This document shows positions 33,921 to 42,257 of a stretch of 64,000 nt of DNA, in pieces. Below the pieces are notes generated by a model. It did not search any database, was not told the DNA's origin, and saw only the letters and a program-made list of their open reading frames with translations. Position numbers and translations under genes: made by a program. The DNA comes from Acetobacterium bakii (lineage in GTDB: Bacteria; Bacillota; Clostridia; Eubacteriales; Eubacteriaceae): contig NZ_LGYO01000016.1 in the NCBI RefSeq assembly GCF_001263355.1, positions 1-64,000 of the forward strand, read 5' to 3'. Each line of letters opens with the position of its first letter. The first letter of the stretch is position 1.

Positions 33921-34934
33921 TTGAAAAGAAAAATCGTGATATTGATGGCTGCCGTTGTAGGTCTGGGCATTGTCCTGGCAGGATGCACTGCCCAGAAAGA
34001 TGTAACCGATTACTCCCAAACTGAGCATTGGCTCAATGTCCCCACTAGCACAGACAAGAAGGTGGACGTTTTTTATCTCTACCCCACTACCTACGCCCCG
34101 GCCGATCAGACCAATCCCAGTATCAGCACCATTGATGATCCGGGCATGATGGCCAATGCCAAACTGGCCTATGACCGGCAGGCGACGGCCTATGAAACGG
34201 TGGCCAATATTTATGCCCCTTTCTATCGCCAGGACAACCTGTCCGCGGTCAATCGGGAGGAAACCATCGCCGGTATCCCCACCACCGATGCCACGGCCGC
34301 CTTTGATTACTACATCAAACATTATAACAACGGCCGGCCCTTTATTTTAGTCGGTCATTCCCAGGGATCCGACGTCATGAGCAACATCCTGTCCGGCTAT
34401 TTAAAAGAACATCCGGATGTCTACAAACGGATGGTGGTTGCCTATGTGGTCGGCTTTACCATCACCGATGATTACCTGGCCGCCAATCCCCACTTGAAAT
34501 TTGCCCAGGGCCCGGATGATACCGGAGTGATCGTTTCCTATAATACCGAAGCCCCCGAGGTGCTGCCACCGGGTAACCCGGTGATAACCGCCGGTGCTCT
34601 TACCATCAATCCGATCAACTGGAAACGGGATGAAACCCTGGCCACCGCGGCTGAGAATTTAGGGTCCATCGGGCTGAATAAAAATGGCTCAGCGGTACGA
34701 AATGCCGAGGGTTTCATTGAACCGGTCATGAATTTTGCCGATGCCCAGATCGATCTGGCAAAGGGTGCGCTGATCTGCAGCACCGTTAATGTGGATGTCT
34801 ATTCGCCCGGCAGTGCGACCTTTGGCAAAGGGGTCTACCATACCTTCGACTATCCCTTTTATTATTTCAACCTCCGGGAAAATGCCGCGAACCGGACCAG
34901 CAAATACTTTGAAAAAAATGATGCCAAGGTGTAA
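33921..34934 (+). CDS. DUF3089 family lipoprotein hydrolase
   Basis: A 337-residue protein with a TTG start; AAAGGAG lies about 11 bases upstream. The N-terminus KRKIVILMAAVVGLGIVLAGC is a lipoprotein signal with lipobox LAGC, so the protein is anchored outside the membrane. The body is DUF3089: VDVFYLYPTTYAP, RPFILVGHSQGSDVMS (nucleophile Ser), VVGFTITDDYL and NPINWKRDET. It is a paralogue of the cytoplasmic form at 18818 on the other side of the microcompartment locus. Its base composition is more G/C-rich than that of the surrounding regulators. The substrate is unknown. Confidence 0.9.
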   Translation: MKRKIVILMAAVVGLGIVLAGCTAQKDVTDYSQTEHWLNVPTSTDKKVDVFYLYPTTYAPADQTNPSISTIDDPGMMANAKLAYDRQATAYETVANIYAPFYRQDNLSAVNREETIAGIPTTDATAAFDYYIKHYNNGRPFILVGHSQGSDVMSNILSGYLKEHPDVYKRMVVAYVVGFTITDDYLAANPHLKFAQGPDDTGVIVSYNTEAPEVLPPGNPVITAGALTINPINWKRDETLATAAENLGSIGLNKNGSAVRNAEGFIEPVMNFADAQIDLAKGALICSTVNVDVYSPGSATFGKGVYHTFDYPFYYFNLRENAANRTSKYFEKNDAKV

Positions 34935-35144
34935 CACCGCCATGCTGACACTAATTCCAAAGAACGATTATCGGGGGGCCGAACCATCCCCCTGAAATCT
35001 AGGGTTCTCTGATAACCGTCTACCTTTTTCACAATTGATTAATTAGACAAAATATATATTGCTTCGTAATATTAGTTGCTGTAGAATAACATCAATGACA
35101 AGACCATGAATGCTGGGGTCAATTTATGTCAATATGAGGAGATT

Positions 35145-36464
35145 ATGAAATCAGCTAGAAGAATCTTTTTCCAATTGTTTTTAATGCTTATTGCCCTTTT
35201 TTTGCTTGTTTTTATGCTTCAAACAATTTCAGGCAAAGAATTAAAGACTATTGAAGCCAAGGCCGCCTATGATGTCAGTAGTGCCACCCGCGGGGACCTC
35301 TTGTTTAATGAATTTTATCAAACCTTTTCAACCGTTGACTCGACCACTTTTCTTCAAAAATTAGGGAAAAGCACCACCAAGGAATCTGCCCAATGGTCCA
35401 TGTCACAGCTTGGTTCACCAGAATTTCCGGTTAGTGCCTATATTATTGAATATGTCACCGTTAATCACGCCGGTGAAAAGATACCCTGTTCGGGAGTCGT
35501 TCTGATTCCAGAAAAAACCGATGCCACGCCCATGCCTTTACTTGTTTATCAACATGCAACGATCATGACAAATGGCACTGCTCCCAGTATCAGCATTCAA
35601 AAAGCTTCCGGAGAATCCAATACGATGGCAGGTGCATTTGCCAGTGACGGATATGTGGTCGCAATTTCCGACTATGTCGGTACCGGACAGCCCAATTGCC
35701 TGAAATATCCCAGTGAATATTTGTTTGCCGACAGTGAAGCTGCAAATGGTGTGGATATCTTAATTGCCACCCAACATTTATTGGAACAATTAAAGCTGTC
35801 CACCAATGGCCAACTCTTTTTGTCGGGCTATTCAGAAGGTGGTCAGGCCGTATCAGCGCTTGCTGAATTAATTCAGAATGACTATCCTCAGTATCCGGTT
35901 ACTGCCGCTGTATTTATGGAAGGTCCCTATAACATGAATGCTGCCATGAATAACTTTCTTGAAACACCAGGGGGCGTTATCATGGATGGCCGGCCTGGCG
36001 GAAGCCTGGTGTGTGCCAAAGCGATTTATGCCTATCAGCAAATTTACAATTGGGGTACAATGGATGCTATTTTCAACAAACCTTATGATACTCGGGTTGA
36101 AAAAAACTTCGCCAACCCCGCAACTCCACTTATCATATTGGCTTCCAATTACCCAAAAGAAACAGACAACATGTTTACAGCTGCTTTCCTGAGCAGTGCC
36201 AAAGATGGCGATGTATCACAGGACATTGCCGCTAATGATACGGATAATTGGGTTCCGCAAATGCCTGTCACCTTTCTGACCTCATCTGAGGATGGATTGA
36301 TTCCGGCATCGGTAACCGAGAACGCCTATGAAAAAATGCTGGCTGCCGGCGGAAATGTAAAAATGAGCTATACCCAGTATCCACTTAATCATCTGCAAAA
36401 CTATATGCAAGCCATTGTTCAGTCAAAGGGAATCTTTGACAGTTATGTGAACGCAACAAATTGA
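35145..36464 (+). CDS. Membrane-anchored or secreted alpha/beta hydrolase (lipase-like)
   Basis: About 439 residues, starting MKSARRIFFQLFLMLIALFL, a signal peptide or single anchor helix. The hydrolase domain has LLVYQHATIM, the nucleophile elbow GYSEGGQAVSAL, and a late SEDGLIPASV (acid) and NHLQNYM (His), as in secretory lipases and related esterases. The ATG at 35145 is chosen because GAGGAG lies just before it; an in-frame ATG at 35106 lacks a ribosome site and would bury the signal. It is followed by a strong terminator. The substrate is unknown. Confidence 0.87.
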   Translation: MKSARRIFFQLFLMLIALFLLVFMLQTISGKELKTIEAKAAYDVSSATRGDLLFNEFYQTFSTVDSTTFLQKLGKSTTKESAQWSMSQLGSPEFPVSAYIIEYVTVNHAGEKIPCSGVVLIPEKTDATPMPLLVYQHATIMTNGTAPSISIQKASGESNTMAGAFASDGYVVAISDYVGTGQPNCLKYPSEYLFADSEAANGVDILIATQHLLEQLKLSTNGQLFLSGYSEGGQAVSALAELIQNDYPQYPVTAAVFMEGPYNMNAAMNNFLETPGGVIMDGRPGGSLVCAKAIYAYQQIYNWGTMDAIFNKPYDTRVEKNFANPATPLIILASNYPKETDNMFTAAFLSSAKDGDVSQDIAANDTDNWVPQMPVTFLTSSEDGLIPASVTENAYEKMLAAGGNVKMSYTQYPLNHLQNYMQAIVQSKGIFDSYVNATN

Positions 36465-36516
36465 TGTATATAAAGGGGTGTCCAGAGTAACGACAATACC
36501 CTTAGAATAACAGTAA

Positions 36517-36555
36517 AAAATCATAACCATCGGCTCAGCCGGTAGTTATGATTTT
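36517..36555 (+). terminator. Terminator of the lipase-like gene
   Basis: AAAATCATAAC pairs with GTTATGATTTT, with an inner CGGC/GCCG stem, followed by AATTTTAT. Confidence 0.85.
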
Positions 36556-36593
36556 AATTTTATACGTAATTATTTATGCCATGGGTATTCAAT

Positions 36594-36611
36594 GGAGACG
36601 TTTCGTTTGTC
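36594..36611 (+). repeat. Dispersed GGGGACG repeat, copy 5 (one change)
   Basis: GGAGACGTTTCGTTTGTC, preceded by CATGGGTATTCAAT and followed by ATGTTCTC. It aligns with the copy at 33064 over more than 35 bases. Confidence 0.75.
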
Positions 36612-36652
36612 ATGTTCTCTTCACCGCCCCCTTTCCCCACAGCAAAAAAAAG

Positions 36653-36681
36653 GCAGCAAAACCAAATAAAGTTTTGCTGTC
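36653..36681 (-). terminator. Terminator of the YggT gene
   Basis: CAGCAAAAC pairs with GTTTTGCTG around a seven-base loop, flanked by A8 and a T-rich tail. It lies just downstream of the minus-strand YggT gene. Confidence 0.75.
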
Positions 36682-36713
36682 TTCTTTATTATTTTATGCT
36701 ATATTGGTATTCT

Positions 36714-37007
36714 TCAATTCGTAGAAGAAGAAAAAATCTTATTTAAAACCCAACCGATCAAGGCCACAACCAGCATCGCAATCAGGGTTGCCGGCTCAAA
36801 GACAGCGGTGGCATTAATACTCGGGATGGGAATTTGGGCGAAAATGCCCTCAAAAATACCCACAAGCGGCTGAGTGATCATATAAACACCATTAACAATA
36901 ACATTTCCCGGATTTGCACCCAGCAGTTTTAGAACCAGACGAATCAGCAATACCGCTTGAACTATTCCGACAACTAATCCAATAATCTTTCTTGCTCCTG
37001 AATTCAT
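36714..37007 (-). CDS. YggT family membrane protein
   Basis: A 97-residue protein with two to three hydrophobic segments (IIGLVVGIVQAVLLIRLVLKLL at 8-29 and ATLIAMLVVALIGWVLNKIF near the end). The LIRLVLKLLGANPGNV and VYMITQPLVGIFEGIF elements are typical of the YggT/YlmG family. The role is not clearly known. AGAGGTG precedes the ATG. Confidence 0.8.
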   Translation of the reverse strand: MNSGARKIIGLVVGIVQAVLLIRLVLKLLGANPGNVIVNGVYMITQPLVGIFEGIFAQIPIPSINATAVFEPATLIAMLVVALIGWVLNKIFSSSTN

Positions 37008-37310
37008 TTTTACACCTCTATTGCTAATCTATTTTTTTCAGTTAAAACACTTATCACCGACATCCATCGCTTTTCCCTCTTGATACCACCGACGGTCTTA
37101 TCTTTGGCCTCATCAATTCTATCTTTTGGATCTGCTATAATTGAATTCTCCCTTAATACAATATTTTTGATACTATTTATATACCATATTTTTTAGTATT
37201 TATTCAGTCTATGTTTTATTTTTAGGGGTTTTATCTCACGAATATTTGGATGCGGTGGTACAAATTTCCTTTTGCGGTGTAGCCGGGTTGCCCATTGCCT
37301 TGCACCACCG
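37008..37310. other. Spacer upstream of YggT
   Basis: About 300 bases without a gene. It should contain the yggT promoter on the minus strand; I see no clear boxes or repeats besides the terminator at its right end. Confidence 0.4.
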
Positions 37311-37352
37311 AAAAAGAGAACTGCAAAACCAAAGTTTTGCAGTTCTCTTTTT
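37311..37352. terminator. Strong terminator of the leuCD-type operon
   Basis: A 19-base perfect stem AAAAAGAGAACTGCAAAAC with its complement and loop CAAA, ending in T5. It lies downstream of the small-subunit gene on the minus strand. Confidence 0.9.
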
Positions 37353-37381
37353 AAATTCTAATGATTTAATGCCTGATTCTT

Positions 37382-37903
37382 TTAGTAATTCATTTCGGCG
37401 TAGCCGACCCAGCCGCCTTCTTTAACAAGGGTTTGATCAAACGCCCCGATTTTGAAGTCGATGGTTTCGGTTTTGCCGTCGGCGCTGATGATAATTTTAT
37501 TGGCGTCTACATCAATTTCCATGGCGACGTCTTTTCCCGCATAATTGGCGAAAAGCGCATCGATGGTTTCTTTAGGCAGCTCAATGGCAAACATGCCGCA
37601 GTTGTACATATTCTGCCTGAAAATCCGAGCGAAGCTTTCGGCCAGCACGACGTTGATGCCGTTGACTTCCAGGGCCCAGGGCGCATGTTCCCGGGAAGAG
37701 CCGCAGCCAAAGTTTTCCCGGGTGACAATCACGGCTTTATCCCGAATGTCGTCCTTGTTGAAGCCGGTCATAACCAGATCTTCCAGTAAGTTTGGTTTTA
37801 AGGCCTCTTTGGTAATTTCGGTCAGGTATTTTGCGGGAATGATTTCATCGGTATTGATATCGCTTCGATCTAAAAATAATACTTTTCCACTAAATGTTTT
37901 CAT
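37382..37903 (-). CDS. leuD: LeuD-type dehydratase small subunit
   Basis: A 173-residue aconitase-family swivel domain: FLDRSDINTDEIIPAKYLT, ENFGCGSSREHAPWAL and AESFARIFRQNMYNCG. It pairs with the large subunit encoded 14 bases upstream to isomerise or hydrate a substituted malate. 3-Isopropylmalate (leucine synthesis) is the textbook substrate. The same family also includes 2,3-dimethylmalate and homoaconitate dehydratases in relatives, so the symbol is provisional. TAGGAG precedes the ATG. Confidence 0.88.
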   Translation of the reverse strand: MKTFSGKVLFLDRSDINTDEIIPAKYLTEITKEALKPNLLEDLVMTGFNKDDIRDKAVIVTRENFGCGSSREHAPWALEVNGINVVLAESFARIFRQNMYNCGMFAIELPKETIDALFANYAGKDVAMEIDVDANKIIISADGKTETIDFKIGAFDQTLVKEGGWVGYAEMNY

Positions 37904-37916
37904 TTTATGCCAGCTC

Positions 37917-39203
37917 CTAAACTTGATATAAATCGGAATTTGTGATGCTTCCGGTAATGGCGGTTGCCGCAGCGGTTGCCGGGCTCATCAGATGGACCAT
38001 GCCACCCTTACCCATGCGGCCGTTGAAATTACGGTTGGTAGTGGACGCACAAACTTCCCCTTTGGCCAGGACGCCGTTGCTCATGCCCAGACAGGCACCG
38101 CAGGTGGGGTTGGTCACGCAGAATCCGGCTTCATGGAAAATTTCAATGATGCCTTCTTTGAGCGCCATGGAATAAATCGCCGGGGTTGCGGGGCTCACTA
38201 TGGCCCGAACATTCTCGCTGATTTTCTTGCCCTTTAAGACACTGGCAGCGATGCGCAAATCTTCAATCCGGCCGTTGGTGCAGCTGCCGATATAAATCTG
38301 GTCGACTCTGGTGCCGGTCATTTCCTTAACTGTTTTAACCTGATCGGGTTTATAGCCAACCGTCACCATGGGCTCCAGATTTGTAACATTGTATTCGCAG
38401 ATCCGTTCGTATTCGGCATCGTCATCAGATACCCATTTCGAATATTCTTTGAGGGCGTCTTCTTTGGTAGCGAACTCATCCTTGATGAATTCCCAGAGGT
38501 AGTCCACGGTAGTCATATCCGGGTAACAGATGCCCGAGGTACCGCCGGCTTCAATGGCCATGTTAGACAGGGTCATTCGGGATTCCATGGACATCGCATC
38601 CACGACCGGGCCGGTGAATTCTATGACCATATTGGTGGCGCCGTTGACGGTCAGCTCTTTAATGATAAACAGAATCAAATCCTTGGCGTAAACTCCAGGT
38701 TTTAATGAACCTTTTAGGACGATCTTAATGGTTTTAGGAAAATGGAAGGCACAGACACCCTTTAGAATCCCCACTTCCAGGTCGGTTGTCCCGATGCCGG
38801 CGGCAAAAGCCCCAAAGGCGCCATGGGTACAGGTGTGCGAGTCCCCCATGATGATGGTGAATCCCGGTCGGACAAATCCTTTTTCCGGAAAGATGGCATG
38901 ACAAACGCCGTTTTTCCCGATATCAAAAAAGTCTTTAATGTCATGGCGTTTGGCCCAATCCCGGAGGATTTTTCCTTGTTCCGCGGTTTTTGAATCCTTG
39001 GCCGGGGTCACATGGTCGATGACGGCTTTAATTTTGGTGGGATCAAAGACCCGGTCCATGCCGCGTGCCATCAGATCTGTGATGGCGATTGGAGTGGTGA
39101 TTTCATGGCAGAATACCCGATCCAGTTTTAACACATGGGTGTCCGGAAACGGCTCGTCGACCCGATGCGCATCAAATATTTTTTCAGCAATTGTTTTTCC
39201 CAT
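37917..39203 (-). CDS. leuC: LeuC-type dehydratase large subunit (Fe-S)
   Basis: A 428-residue aconitase-family catalytic subunit. The cluster cysteines are in IYIGSCTNGRIEDL and NPTCGACLG; MGDSHTCTHGAFGAFAAG and NRNFNGRMGKGG are also typical. It is followed closely by the small subunit. Isopropylmalate isomerase is the default reading. Because no other leucine gene is adjacent, a dimethylmalate- or homoaconitate-type role is possible. GAGGAG precedes the ATG. Confidence 0.88.
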   Translation of the reverse strand: MGKTIAEKIFDAHRVDEPFPDTHVLKLDRVFCHEITTPIAITDLMARGMDRVFDPTKIKAVIDHVTPAKDSKTAEQGKILRDWAKRHDIKDFFDIGKNGVCHAIFPEKGFVRPGFTIIMGDSHTCTHGAFGAFAAGIGTTDLEVGILKGVCAFHFPKTIKIVLKGSLKPGVYAKDLILFIIKELTVNGATNMVIEFTGPVVDAMSMESRMTLSNMAIEAGGTSGICYPDMTTVDYLWEFIKDEFATKEDALKEYSKWVSDDDAEYERICEYNVTNLEPMVTVGYKPDQVKTVKEMTGTRVDQIYIGSCTNGRIEDLRIAASVLKGKKISENVRAIVSPATPAIYSMALKEGIIEIFHEAGFCVTNPTCGACLGMSNGVLAKGEVCASTTNRNFNGRMGKGGMVHLMSPATAAATAITGSITNSDLYQV

Positions 39204-39506
39204 TTTGTTCTCCTCGTTTTTTGATTCGTATTGATAGCATTATTATATAAGAAAACATATGATTTGTGAAATGAATGTTTTTGATCTCATCAATTCGTTT
39301 TACTGATTATATGAGTTTTGCACGAATGTACAACTTATGGTGTCTCCCTGGGGGGTATTATAACTTCCTGCTTTTAACTATATATTCATATGTGTCATTC
39401 ACTATTATGACATAAAAGGTGTAACCTATCAATATATCCAGCGAAATCTGTATTAAAGATTTAGGCTAAACGGTGAAATTCCAATTGAAAACCTTTATCG
39501 TAATTC
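39204..39506. other. Spacer upstream of leuC
   Basis: About 300 AT-rich bases without a gene. I looked for a T-box leader (the GGTACCGCG-type element) and found none. No other structure stands out. Confidence 0.4.
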
Positions 39507-39548
39507 AAAAATTTCCCTAGTCTTATTATTAGGCCAAGGGGATTTTTT
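39507..39548. terminator. Hairpin with T6 tail
   Basis: AAAATTTCCC pairs imperfectly with GGGGATTTTTT, with an inner CCTA/TAGG pair. It lies between leuC upstream sequence and the end of the Crp-like gene; it probably terminates the latter, read on the minus strand. Confidence 0.55.
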
Positions 39549-39605
39549 AATTACATCTGGGCAACTGTATGCCTGTCTTTAATATTTACGCGTTCTTTAT
39601 CAATA

Positions 39606-40274
39606 TCAGTAGCCTCGCTTTGTTTGTTCATTGAAATTTTTTATCACAATGCTGCGGTTGCTAAAATCAATGATCTCTTCGTCTTTTAATTTCTTTAATT
39701 CTCTGAACAATGAAGGTCTTTGAACGCCTAGATAATCGGCAAGTTCTCTTTTGCTGATAGGCAGAATAATGGTCGAAGATTTTTGAATCAGGGATTGTTG
39801 TTTCAGGTAGTACACGATATTTTCCCGAAGTTTTTTTTGCGTCATCATTGTGATTTTCCGATTCATGCTTTGAGAATTTTGGGACAATGATTTTATATAG
39901 TGCATTACGAAAGTGTAGTCATGTAAATACTCCGAAACCGCTTCTTTGGAAATGTGAAGCAGTCTGCAGTCAACCCGGCAATAGATGTTAAATGGATAGG
40001 CATGATTTTCTCCAAACAATAAATTTGCGCCGATTATGCTGCCCTTTTGAAACTCGAACATGGTTGTTGCCGAACCGTTTTCTGACAATGTATAGGCCAC
40101 AACCCCACCTGATAGGACAATATCCAGGGTTTGACATAAGTCGCTTTGATTATAAACGGTTGCCCCTTTAAAATAGCTTTGAACATATAGGCAATGATTC
40201 ATTAAATGTGTTTTAAGCAGTTCCATGCTTATATTTGAAAATATAGGAAGCTTTTGTATTTCTTCAGCCGTCAT
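39606..40274 (-). CDS. Crp/Fnr family transcriptional regulator
   Basis: About 222 residues, starting MTAEEIQKLPIFSNIS. The cyclic-nucleotide-like domain (FKGATVYNQSDLCQTLDIVLSG, GSIIGANLLFG) is followed by a long dimer helix and a winged helix, SKRELADYLGVQRPSLFRELKKL. It lacks the Fnr N-terminal Cys set. The start at 40274 is chosen because AAGGAG lies nine bases upstream; two other in-frame ATGs lie earlier. It is divergent from the permease pair and probably controls it. The effector is unknown. Confidence 0.92.
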   Translation of the reverse strand: MTAEEIQKLPIFSNISMELLKTHLMNHCLYVQSYFKGATVYNQSDLCQTLDIVLSGGVVAYTLSENGSATTMFEFQKGSIIGANLLFGENHAYPFNIYCRVDCRLLHISKEAVSEYLHDYTFVMHYIKSLSQNSQSMNRKITMMTQKKLRENIVYYLKQQSLIQKSSTIILPISKRELADYLGVQRPSLFRELKKLKDEEIIDFSNRSIVIKNFNEQTKRGY

Positions 40275-40385
40275 TATGTTCATCTCCTTTTTGATTATTA
40301 TAACAAAAAGAAACATTGGTGTCTATATTGCAAACCGCCAATACTCTATAATCGTGTTATCAGTAAACACTTGAAGGAGGATTTA
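40275..40385. promoter_or_regulatory. Divergent promoter between the Crp-like gene and the permease pair
   Basis: A TATAAT at 40347 on the plus strand is followed by a dyad GTGTT (40354-40358) and AACAC (40366-40370), a possible Crp-like site. ATTGG (about 40313) and CCAAT (about 40338) form a second, wider dyad. Assignment as operators is tentative. Confidence 0.4.
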
Positions 40386-40868
40386 ATGGATGTTTTTACT
40401 CTGTTAATATGGATCGGCACAGCTGTATTTCTGCTTGTTTCTTTTCAAAAGGATTCTGGAAAAACAAGACAGGCACTAAAAATGGCATTTGGTATGGGTA
40501 AAGGCATGATGGGAAGTATCCTGTCAATTATTTTTTTAATTGGTTTAATCCTGACTGTTTTACCACCGGAAAAAATTGCTGACTTTGTTGGCAATCAATC
40601 GTTAGTTACCGCCACATTAGTATCCGCTGCATTTGGTACGATCACGATTATTCCCGCGTTCATCGCGTTCCCGCTTGTCGGGACCTTGGTTAATGCAGGA
40701 GTTGGCATAGTCCCGGCGGTTGCATTCTTAACGACATTGACAATGGTAGGTATTGTCACTTTTCCACTTGAAAAACGTGAATTCGGATTAAAGTTCACCG
40801 CTGCCCGAAATGGTTTGAGTTTTGTCTTTGCCATTATTATTGCGTTGGTTATAGGGGTGCTTATATGA
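40386..40868 (+). CDS. Permease, N-terminal half (DUF318/ArsP-like)
   Basis: A 160-residue protein with about four membrane helices. GMGKGMMGSILSIIFLIGLI and the internal turn FGTITIIPAFIAFPLVGTLV are typical of one half of the DUF318/ArsP permeases. Its last codons overlap the next gene by four bases (ATGA), and that gene encodes the other half. The two would form a permease of eight helices. GAAGGAGG precedes the ATG. The transported substrate is unknown; arsenic compounds are a family guess only. Confidence 0.82.
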   Translation: MDVFTLLIWIGTAVFLLVSFQKDSGKTRQALKMAFGMGKGMMGSILSIIFLIGLILTVLPPEKIADFVGNQSLVTATLVSAAFGTITIIPAFIAFPLVGTLVNAGVGIVPAVAFLTTLTMVGIVTFPLEKREFGLKFTAARNGLSFVFAIIIALVIGVLI

Positions 40869-41587
40869 CCGTTCTAAAAAAATTATACGACCATTTATTT
40901 GTTGTGGCAGTGGTAATTGCTTATGTCATCATGTTTATTTTACGACCGGGTATGGGAATTGATTCCCTCAAGAACAGTAGCTACTACCTTAAAGAAATGC
41001 TCTTAATTATGCCGGTCATCTTTGTCCTGACTGCACTTTTGGATTTGTGGGTACCAAAAGAAAAAATCATCAAATATTTAGGGACGGAAGCCAAAACAAA
41101 GGGTGTAGTGCTGGCCTTCGCTCTTGGCAGCGTATCAGCCGGACCGATTTATGCGGCTTTCCCAATGTGTGTCATGCTTCATAAAAAGGGGGCCTCGGTC
41201 CGCAACCTGGTTATTATTTTGAGTTCATGGGCAGTCATCAAGATTCCGATGCTTTTGAACGAAGTGAAGTATTTAGGGATAAAGTTTATGGTGATTCGTT
41301 ATATTTTGACAATCATTGCAATCATCATTTTTTCTTGGATTACTGCAAAAATCGTGACGAAAGAGGACTTCCCTCAAACTGAAGAAATACCAGGTGGTCT
41401 TTCTGTTAACACGAGTGCCTGTATGGGTTGTCGGCTATGTACAAAGAATTATGCCGATCTTTTTAAAATGCAGAATAAGAAGGCTTTTGTTAAGTCTCAG
41501 GATGTTAAAATTGATATGGACCGACTTTTTACTACAATCAGCGCCTGTCCCGTCAATGCAATCACCTATGTTGAGACACCCCGATAA
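40865..41587 (+). CDS. Permease, C-terminal half fused to a [4Fe-4S] ferredoxin-like domain
   Basis: A 240-residue protein. Residues 1 to about 170 hold the second half of the permease, with the matching turn GSVSAGPIYAAFPMCVML and four to five helices. Residues about 180-240 are a single-cluster ferredoxin fold: ACMGCRLCTKNYADLF (CxxCxxC) and ISACPVNAITY (the fourth Cys before Pro). This cytoplasmic tail could gate or power transport with redox state. It overlaps the upstream gene by four bases. Confidence 0.85.
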   Translation: MTVLKKLYDHLFVVAVVIAYVIMFILRPGMGIDSLKNSSYYLKEMLLIMPVIFVLTALLDLWVPKEKIIKYLGTEAKTKGVVLAFALGSVSAGPIYAAFPMCVMLHKKGASVRNLVIILSSWAVIKIPMLLNEVKYLGIKFMVIRYILTIIAIIIFSWITAKIVTKEDFPQTEEIPGGLSVNTSACMGCRLCTKNYADLFKMQNKKAFVKSQDVKIDMDRLFTTISACPVNAITYVETPR

Positions 41588-41666
41588 ACTAAATATAGGC
41601 TGAGAGCGATGTTGCTTTCCAAGCGTCTTCCCAGCCTCGTTTATTAGTCTCCTAAGGACGACGGAT

Positions 41667-41753
41667 TTGTAAAAATCTTTTTACAACCCGATATGATTGT
41701 TATACAAAGGTTTACGTTTTCTCTATTTACTTTTAAAAGTATGGTGTTATAAT
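41667..41753 (+). promoter_or_regulatory. Palindrome and promoter before a decayed gene
   Basis: TTGTAAAAA, two bases and TTTTTACAA (41667-41686) form a perfect inverted repeat. Further on, TTTACT (41726-41731), 16-base spacer and TATAAT (41748-41753) look like a promoter. They precede a broken reading frame. Confidence 0.5.
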
Positions 41754-42032
41754 TAGGCCATATCAAAGATCAACTCAATCATTTTGAATAAATGATTACG
41801 ACACTGGCCAATAAGATCAATAACCGACCCGAGGTTGAAGGAGAAATTTTGACTCGATGAAATAAGTTGATTTTGGCGGATAAAAAATTTGTATGAAAAA
41901 CAGAGTTTGAATATTAAAAAGAGAAATCTTTTTAATCGAGTAGGAAAGTTCAACAGTGCGTGATGTTTATAAAAAAGTGAAAAAAAGATTTTTGATGATA
42001 TCAAAAGAAGGAGTCCAAACGGATGACGACTG
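41754..42032 (+). pseudogene. Decayed small gene of unknown family
   Basis: Between a promoter and a terminator, three successive plus-strand frames look like coding remains: LANKINNRPEVEGEILTR, then NKLILADKKFV, then KQSLNIKKRNLFNRVGKFNS, and finally RDVYKKVKKRFLMISKEG ending QTDDD and a stop. Single stops and one frame change separate them. I do not recognise the protein; it is basic and of about 90 residues. It may be a broken regulator gene. Confidence 0.4.
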
Positions 42033-42039
42033 AGATTGT

Positions 42040-42092
42040 GAGCTAGGCCGATTTCGCAGGTACAATTGTGGAATCGGTTCTAGCTCTTTTTT
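42040..42092 (+). terminator. Strong terminator after the decayed gene
   Basis: GAGCTAG and CCGATT pair with AATCGG and CTAGCTC, followed by T6. It begins eight bases after the stop codon of the decayed gene, which supports that gene having once been real. Confidence 0.85.
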
Positions 42093-42257
42093 GGCTTCAA
42101 TTAATGCATTGTGAAACAAAGTTTCAAAAATTTACTTTATTTGTTGTTTCTTCTTGTTTCAGATACTCCCTCATGTTACAATCTCCAAAAGATCATATTT
42201 TGCTATGATTCTAAACTGTGTTTTTCTAAATTTTAGCTGTTGAAAGGATTGTATCTG

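Noticed and set aside
39204-39506. T-box leucine leader upstream of leuCD
   Set aside because: No T-box consensus element or matching antiterminator was seen on the minus strand.
41753-42004. Minus-strand frame of 83 codons
   Set aside because: Low-complexity Phe/Leu-rich translation without a ribosome site; the plus-strand remnant with promoter and terminator is more convincing.
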